This document shows, piece after piece, positions 59,239 through 64,000 of a stretch of 64,000 bases of DNA (the first letter of the stretch is position 1; every line of letters starts with the position of its first letter). The stretch lies in NCBI GenBank assembly GCA_022820125.1, contig JAJEGA010000115.1, forward strand, positions 1 to 64,000, in the 5' to 3' direction. The notes under the pieces are model-generated. The model saw nothing but the letters and a program-made list of their open reading frames with translations. It did no database searches and was not told where the DNA came from. Origin of the DNA: Anaerolineae bacterium. Its GTDB lineage: Bacteria > Chloroflexota > Anaerolineae > Aggregatilineales > Phototrophicaceae. The position numbers were made by a program, and so were the translations under genes.

Positions 59239-59556
59239 ATGACGGAAGCGCAGCGCCGCAATCTCGATAGCCAAGATCATGACGTCACCTCGCAGCATTG
59301 GAGCTATTCCTCCGAGCATTACGCTGGCGGAGATAATCTGCTGACGGCGATTGCGCGCGGCTGGGAGATCGATAAGGCAGTGACAATGCGCCGCCATTGG
59401 TTCGCCGGCATGCGCTGCATCGAGATATTTCATTTCACCATCCGCCGCGATGACGTCGCCGCCGATATGGCCGTCCTCGGCAACCCCTATATCTACCGCT
59501 ACCTCGCCGCCGGGACTCACGAACTGATCGTGGAAGAGGATGGGGCGGTGGCTTGA
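59239..59556 (+). CDS. Small protein of unknown family, tandem paralogue 2
   Basis: 105 residues. Paralogue of the gene 110 bases upstream; shared positions are HWSYSSEHYAGGDNLLTAIARGW at the start (against YWSAESEEYAAASQLISIMRDGW) and NPYIYRYLA near the end. Soluble, rich in His and Trp. The ATG was chosen because it begins the paralogous region plus about 20 residues. Function unknown. Confidence 0.65.
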   Translation: MTEAQRRNLDSQDHDVTSQHWSYSSEHYAGGDNLLTAIARGWEIDKAVTMRRHWFAGMRCIEIFHFTIRRDDVAADMAVLGNPYIYRYLAAGTHELIVEEDGAVA

Positions 59557-59603
59557 AGCCCGCGCCATCGCCCTCCTGATCCTCGGCTCCCTATTCGGCT
59601 CGC

Positions 59604-60419
59604 ATGGGGCTGTTTTGGAATCGGCCCGCGCCCAAAAAAGTCGTTAAGCGGCTGGCTCGGAGGATGACGATGAGCGTAGATGCGCCAAACAGACAAGCGC
59701 GACGCGGCAAGCTTGTGCGCTGGAAGAAGCGCTATCAGCATCGTGATATGCTGTGGCGAAGATTGGTGCGTGGAGAGCTGACGAGCCCGCCCAGCGAGAT
59801 AGAGCGCTACGGTGGCCAGAACGGCGGTTGGCTTCTGCCCAGCGATCTTATCACGCCCAACTGGCTGGTTTACGATTTTGGCGTCGGCGACGACATATCT
59901 TTTGATATCGCCCTGCGCGAACGGCACGGATGTACAATTCATGCCTTTGATCCAACGCCAGATTCCGTCGCCTTTATGGCGGACAGGGACCTGCCCGGTT
60001 TGCATTTTCATCCTGTTGGCGTTTGGAACGAAGACACGACGATCAGGTTTTGGGTGCCGCGCTATGCTGAACGCGTCTCGTATTCTGCGCTGAACTTGCG
60101 CCTGACGTCAGATTACGTGGACTGCCCAGTCAAGACGATTCGATCGCTAGCGGCTGAATTGGGACATGAACATATCGACCTGATAAAAATGGACGTTGAA
60201 GGCGCGGAACAGTTGGTTATTCCCAACATGATTGCCGATCGTATACGTCCGACAGTGCTCTGCGTCGAATATGATCAGCCCTATGAGGTCCTCTCGCGGC
60301 TTTCCCTTCGCTGCTTTAGGGCTGCGCTTCGCCTGCATTGAGCGCTGCTGGACGCGGGCTACCGCCCAATTTGCGAACACGGCTTCGATATGACCTATCT
60401 GCTTGGCGCTTACTTTTGA
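59604..60419 (+). pseudogene. FkbM-family methyltransferase interrupted by an in-frame TGA
   Basis: The first 245 codons (to 60341) encode a SAM-dependent FkbM-type methyltransferase: VYDFGVGDDISFDIAL as the SAM loop, IHAFDPTPDSV and the family signature IDLIKMDVEGAEQLVI. The frame then hits TGA at 60339-60341 and, in the same frame, continues without a gap as ALLDAGYRPICEHGFDMTYL to a second stop at 60417-60419, which is the natural-looking C-terminus. A CGA-to-TGA change would explain it. The truncated protein may still fold, since only 25 residues are lost. A sequencing error or readthrough is possible. Such enzymes often O-methylate glycans or natural products. Confidence 0.75.
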
Positions 60420-60703
60420 CTCGAGCTTCGCAAGCCAGTTCGTGCTTAAGCAGATTGCGCTGGAAAAACTGGTGCCGACGCAGCGCGACGAATACGCGTT
60501 GCGGCGGGAGCAATTTTGCGCCGCCGTCACGAGCCGATGGAACCTCCGCGCCTTTACGACCCTCGCATCGGCTTGCCTTTTGCTTGATCTAGAACGATAC
60601 TCCATCAAATGACCCGTTCCAGGAAAGTAAGCGAACATCGTTGCGCAAGCGCCCAAAGCGCGCTCAAGCGCTGTGGCCGAGACCCTCTAGCAGCGATCGC
60701 AAA
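60420..60703 (+). other. Gap with an unassigned short frame
   Basis: A short frame ending at 60612 (FVLKQIALEKLVPTQRDEYA...) has protein-like composition but no start signal, and I cannot match it to a family. It could be debris of a gene related to the decayed methyltransferase before it. A TTGCGCAA palindrome occurs near 60637, about 65 bases before the glycosyltransferase ATG. Confidence 0.3.
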
Positions 60704-61930
60704 ATGTCTCAGCCGCTAAGTTTTACCGTAGTCATGGGCAACAACGCGACGCTCGCCCGGCTGGATGAAGGCGGCATGTTTGACCGCGAGTTTGCCTTGT
60801 TTCGTTTATTGCAGGACTGGGGGGTCAACATACAGATTCTCTCCTACGGCGGCCGGGAAGAACTTGATTTCGCCGGCAGAATAAAGGATATGAGGATCCT
60901 CTGCAACTGGGCTAACTTGCCAGCGCCAACCTATGCGCGGCGCGCTCATCAAGTACACATGCTGCCGCTGCTGAGGAGCCATGCGCTGCGCAACTGGGTT
61001 TCATCGGGCTTGCATTTGACGCATCGGGCGAGTTGGGCTTGGCAGACGCCGATGATTTTGCGTATGGATTATTCTTGGTCCGGGCTCGCCCGGGTCAATC
61101 AACCTGCCGGGGCGCAGTATGCCAACCGCATCGAAGGGCTGGAGCGCAAAGCCATAGCAAGCGCCGCCCGCATTATTGTCACCTCGCCGGAATTGGCCGC
61201 GTCCGTCATCGAGATGTCGCCAGCGGCAGCGCCCAAGATCGCTCTAATTCCGAACTTTGTTGATGTGGATCTTTTTCAGCCCGCCGCATCCGCCAAGAGC
61301 TTTGACCTTGTCTTCATCGGTCGTATTTCCCCCGAGAAAAACTTGGAGGCGCTGCTTCAAGCAATCAAACCGCTTGATGTATCCATCGCAATCATTGGCG
61401 GGCGCAACCTGCCGCGTCAAAGTCGCGAGCGAGATGATGACGAGGAAGCGAAATTAAAGCGCGACTTCGGGACGCTTGACGGACGAATCCACTGGCTCGG
61501 CCGCATCAAAAACGAAGAGCTGCCCAGCCTTATCAATCAGGCTCGGGCATTCATATTGTGCTCGCTGATAGAAGGGAATCCGCGAACGCTGATCGAAGCG
61601 ATGGCTTGCGGCTTGCCTGTCATCGGCGCTGATATTCCCGGCATTCGAAGCATTATTGAGCACGAGGAAACCGGGTATCTATGTGGCACAGACACCGAGA
61701 GCATTCGCGCCGCGGTCAATACCGTGCTTTCAAGCCCGGAGCTAATGCGGAAGCTGGGCGAAAACGCAAGGCGGTACGCGCTTGAGCATTTCGCCCTGGC
61801 GCCGCTGGCTCGCCGTGAGTACGAGCTTTTGCGCGAAGTGGCCGCCGCCCATCCCCGGCGGAGCGCGCCAAGGCGGTTGGCGGAATACCTGCTGCGGCGC
61901 AACCCGCCCTATGATCTGACCGCGACCTAA
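60704..61930 (+). CDS. Glycosyltransferase family 4-like protein
   Basis: 408 residues, GT-B fold. The C-terminal nucleotide-sugar domain has LVFIGRISPEKNLEALLQAI and the E-x7-E motif EGNPRTLIEAMACGLPVIG. The N-terminal acceptor domain is FTVVMGNNATLARLDEGG to IVTSPELAASVIE. Transfers an activated sugar to a glycan or lipid on the cytoplasmic face. The ATG at 60704 was chosen because residues before it do not resemble the family. Its neighbour is an FkbM methyltransferase, so both could modify a surface polysaccharide. Confidence 0.88.
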   Translation: MSQPLSFTVVMGNNATLARLDEGGMFDREFALFRLLQDWGVNIQILSYGGREELDFAGRIKDMRILCNWANLPAPTYARRAHQVHMLPLLRSHALRNWVSSGLHLTHRASWAWQTPMILRMDYSWSGLARVNQPAGAQYANRIEGLERKAIASAARIIVTSPELAASVIEMSPAAAPKIALIPNFVDVDLFQPAASAKSFDLVFIGRISPEKNLEALLQAIKPLDVSIAIIGGRNLPRQSRERDDDEEAKLKRDFGTLDGRIHWLGRIKNEELPSLINQARAFILCSLIEGNPRTLIEAMACGLPVIGADIPGIRSIIEHEETGYLCGTDTESIRAAVNTVLSSPELMRKLGENARRYALEHFALAPLARREYELLREVAAAHPRRSAPRRLAEYLLRRNPPYDLTAT

Positions 61931-62062
61931 TTGATGCATTCGGAAGGCGGGCTGTCAACAGATTAGTGCGGCTAGTTGAAACGTTGCTTATCCCCTGGGC
62001 ACGCGACCTTAAGCCTCCTGCATTCGCCGCCCAGCCGATTTCCCCGAATCTCCAGTCTCTAC

Positions 62063-62068
62063 TATAAT
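62063..62068 (+). promoter_or_regulatory. Consensus -10 box ahead of the PBP gene
   Basis: TATAAT 39 bases before the ATG at 62107; -35 not clear. Confidence 0.35.
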
Positions 62069-62106
62069 GAACGCCAGCCTGTACCTTTCCAAACGGGAAC
62101 TGTCCC

Positions 62107-64000
62107 ATGCCCGACGACCCGACCCGGGAGAAGCCGCCCGCCGACGACGGCGCCGAGCCGAAGCCAGAGTCCCCCGAAGAGATGATGGGGTCGCTGCTCA
62201 AACCAGCGCCGGCTGGCGACGCGCCCGCCCCGCCCGAAGACTACGACCCGAACCTCGGCGAGGACGAACGCAAGCGCTATGCCCGCCCGGAAGATCTGCC
62301 AGTCGCCGATGGGCAGCCGCCCGCGCCCGACTCGCTCGATCCGGCTGTCAGCCAGGTTGCGCAGCGCTTCATTGAAATGCGGAATCAGGCGGCCACCCTG
62401 GCCGACCTGCTCAAAAGAGAAGAGATCAGCTTCAAAGATTATCAGCGCCTGCTTTACGAAGCGATGGTGCAGGACGAAGCCGGCGTCTGGTGGATGATTG
62501 ATGCCGAGAATGAAGACTGGTATCGCCACAATCCCGATCGCAACCAGTGGGAAGTGGATTACCCGGCCGCCCTGCGCGAAATCGAGCGGCGCCAAAGCGC
62601 GTCTTTCGATGGCGAAGAGACGCTGACGGAATACGACCTGCCGTCGACCTTGGGCGCGGGAGCCGAAGGCGCGCCAATCTACGACGAACGCGGCGTCAAG
62701 ATTGGCACAGTGCCGCCCACCAAAGACGAGTTGTATACCGTGCCCGGTGGCGCCGCCCTGGCTGACGAAATCCCCGGTCAAGAGCCGACCCTGGGGTCTA
62801 ATATACAGCTGCCCGGCGCCATACTCGCGCCCACGCAGCCGCATCCTGACGCCGCAATCCCGCGCGCGATCGCCACTGACTATGAATTCGGGGCGTCGCC
62901 GGTGGTGCAAGATCTGCTCGAATCGCGGCGGAGCCGGCGCTGGCGCCTGCTGATGACCGTCCTCGCCGCGCTGCTAATGCTGCTGCTGGCTGGCGGCATT
63001 GTAGCAGCTGGCGTCGTCATGATCTGGTATCGCGACACCATTGAGCCCTTCAGTCAAGGCATCGCCGACTTAGCGAACTACCGCGGCGCCTACCAAACCG
63101 CCCGCATCTTCGACGCCGAAGGCAACTTGCTCGCCGCCTTGAACAGCGAGGACACCGGCGCCCGCACCGCCATCCCGCTGGCGCAGGTCAGCCCTTTTAT
63201 GATCCACGCCATTGTATCGCAGGAAAATGAACGTTTCTTTGATGATCCGGGCTTCGACCCGATCGCCATCGCCCGCGCATTCATCCAGAATATGAGGGGC
63301 GGCGGCATCGAATCCGGCGCCAGCACTATCACCCAGCAGATCGCGCGCAACCTCATCCTGCGAGACCGCGAGGTCACCGTCCAGCGCAAGCTCAACGAGA
63401 TCCTGGTCGCGCTGGAAATCGCCAATCGCTATGACAAGAACTTGATCCTCGAGCTTTATCTCAACGAGATTTTCTTCGCCAATCAGAATTACGGCGTCGA
63501 AGCGGCTTCCAACTTCTATTTCGGCCACAGCGCCGATCAGCTTAACTACGCCGAGGCGGCGCTCTTGGCGAGCATCGTGCCTTCGCCCGTCCAGCACGAC
63601 CCGGTGACGAATCGCCCGGCTGCCGTCGCCGGCATGCGCTCGACCATGCGCAAGATGATCGATGTCGGCTGCCTGCAATTTCATCACGGCGACTGGCTTG
63701 AGCGCGGTCCCTTCTGCATCATTATAGGCGCCGATGACGATCTGGTGAAAACGAACGCTGAGGGCGAGATCGCTGGCGGTTTGGCCATCCTGCAAATCGC
63801 CGAGATCGAGACCACGCGGTTCCAGCCGGGCGAATACCGGGCGCGCCATCCGCATTTTGTCGATTTTGCGCGCGCGGCGGTCGTGGCGGAACTGGGCGAG
63901 GAAGCGCTCTTCAAACGGGGATTGAGCATTCACACGACCCTGAATCCGGCGCTGCAAGAGGTGGCGCAAGCGGCTCTGAGCGAGCAGGTGCGCGGCTTGA
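62107..64000 (+). CDS. Class A penicillin-binding protein (PBP1A type), 5' part
   Basis: At least 631 codons; the frame is open at the right edge, so the C-terminus is missing. The cytoplasmic N-terminus is long (about 275 residues), Pro/Asp/Glu-rich, with the module WWMIDAENEDWYRHNPDRNQ at about 135-155. One membrane helix lies at about 280-308. Then comes a GT51 glycosyltransferase domain: SQENERFFDDPG with probable catalytic Glu373, GASTITQQIARNLIL, and ELYLNEIFFANQNYGVEAAS. The transpeptidase domain only begins (LSIHTTLNPALQEVAQ). It polymerises and cross-links peptidoglycan. The WW-W module in the cytoplasmic tail is unusual for the class. Confidence 0.9.
   Translation, partial: MPDDPTREKPPADDGAEPKPESPEEMMGSLLKPAPAGDAPAPPEDYDPNLGEDERKRYARPEDLPVADGQPPAPDSLDPAVSQVAQRFIEMRNQAATLADLLKREEISFKDYQRLLYEAMVQDEAGVWWMIDAENEDWYRHNPDRNQWEVDYPAALREIERRQSASFDGEETLTEYDLPSTLGAGAEGAPIYDERGVKIGTVPPTKDELYTVPGGAALADEIPGQEPTLGSNIQLPGAILAPTQPHPDAAIPRAIATDYEFGASPVVQDLLESRRSRRWRLLMTVLAALLMLLLAGGIVAAGVVMIWYRDTIEPFSQGIADLANYRGAYQTARIFDAEGNLLAALNSEDTGARTAIPLAQVSPFMIHAIVSQENERFFDDPGFDPIAIARAFIQNMRGGGIESGASTITQQIARNLILRDREVTVQRKLNEILVALEIANRYDKNLILELYLNEIFFANQNYGVEAASNFYFGHSADQLNYAEAALLASIVPSPVQHDPVTNRPAAVAGMRSTMRKMIDVGCLQFHHGDWLERGPFCIIIGADDDLVKTNAEGEIAGGLAILQIAEIETTRFQPGEYRARHPHFVDFARAAVVAELGEEALFKRGLSIHTTLNPALQEVAQAALSEQVRGL

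Overview
The window reads as chromosomal DNA of a free-living or host-associated Chloroflexota bacterium, most likely of the Anaerolineae/Caldilineae type. This is inferred from the moderately high GC content, the dispersed GTAGGGGCG/CGCCCCTAC hairpin repeats in many intergenic gaps, and the gene mix: several sugar-ABC transporters without their own ATPase, Gfo/Idh and Zn-alcohol dehydrogenases, a phytanoyl-CoA dioxygenase, a divergent Cpn60 and LacI regulators. No rRNA or ribosomal protein gene is present to fix the taxonomy.

Layout. 0.3-9.4 kb: MFS drug-type exporter, mannonate dehydratase, P-type cation ATPase, a frameshifted DUF5131 gene, a GT39-type membrane glycosyltransferase, a small membrane/coiled-coil protein, and chorismate mutase-DAHP synthase. 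9.7-14 kb: a membrane-anchored sulfite-oxidase-fold molybdoenzyme, a small TIR-bounded element with apparent target-site duplication, a second small membrane/coiled-coil protein, and a secreted VCBS/ASPIC protein. 14-39.6 kb: a carbohydrate superlocus. It holds ABC transporter 1 (permease-permease-binding protein), a leftward five-gene catabolic run (Zn-ADH, Gfo/Idh, 2-hydroxyacid dehydrogenase, SDR, sugar isomerase/epimerase), a LacI regulator with a GH29 alpha-L-fucosidase flanked by inverted 174-bp repeats, an L-fuconolactonase-like hydrolase with a Zn-dehydrogenase, an orphan gene of unknown family, 6-phosphogluconate dehydrogenase, a second LacI gene behind a remnant resembling the GH88 C-terminus, ABC transporter 2 whose operon continues into a divergent GroEL-like gene and a phytanoyl-CoA dioxygenase, and a TPP enzyme.

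39.7-42 kb: an AT-richer restriction-modification module (C5 methyltransferase, predicted PD-(D/E)XK nuclease, Vsr) with its own consensus promoter, beside tRNA-Lys(UUU). 42-53 kb: STAND-type ATPase with TPRs, tRNA-Gly(GCC), patatin-like lipase, glutamine synthetase, glutaminyl cyclase, and a MarR plus DrrAB-type exporter operon. 53-64 kb: lactonase/epimerase pair, L,D-transpeptidase, hemC-hemD, two tandem unknown small paralogues, an FkbM methyltransferase with an in-frame stop, a GT4 glycosyltransferase, and the 5' part of a class A penicillin-binding protein that runs off the right edge.

How it fits together. The central 25 kb looks like import and intracellular oxidation of fucosylated or uronate-containing glycans. 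An octamer AATCGGTT, in either orientation, lies in six upstream regions of this superlocus and is a candidate LacI-family operator linking the dispersed units. Repeats are of two kinds: REP-like hairpins, often as roughly 72-bp head-to-head doublets, and TIR-bounded small elements that contain them. No CRISPR array, prophage or rRNA operon was seen. The best candidates for something undescribed are the sugar-operon GroEL paralogue with altered ATPase residues, the inverted-repeat-flanked LacI/fucosidase cassette, and the shared operator motif. All positions and alignments were read by eye.
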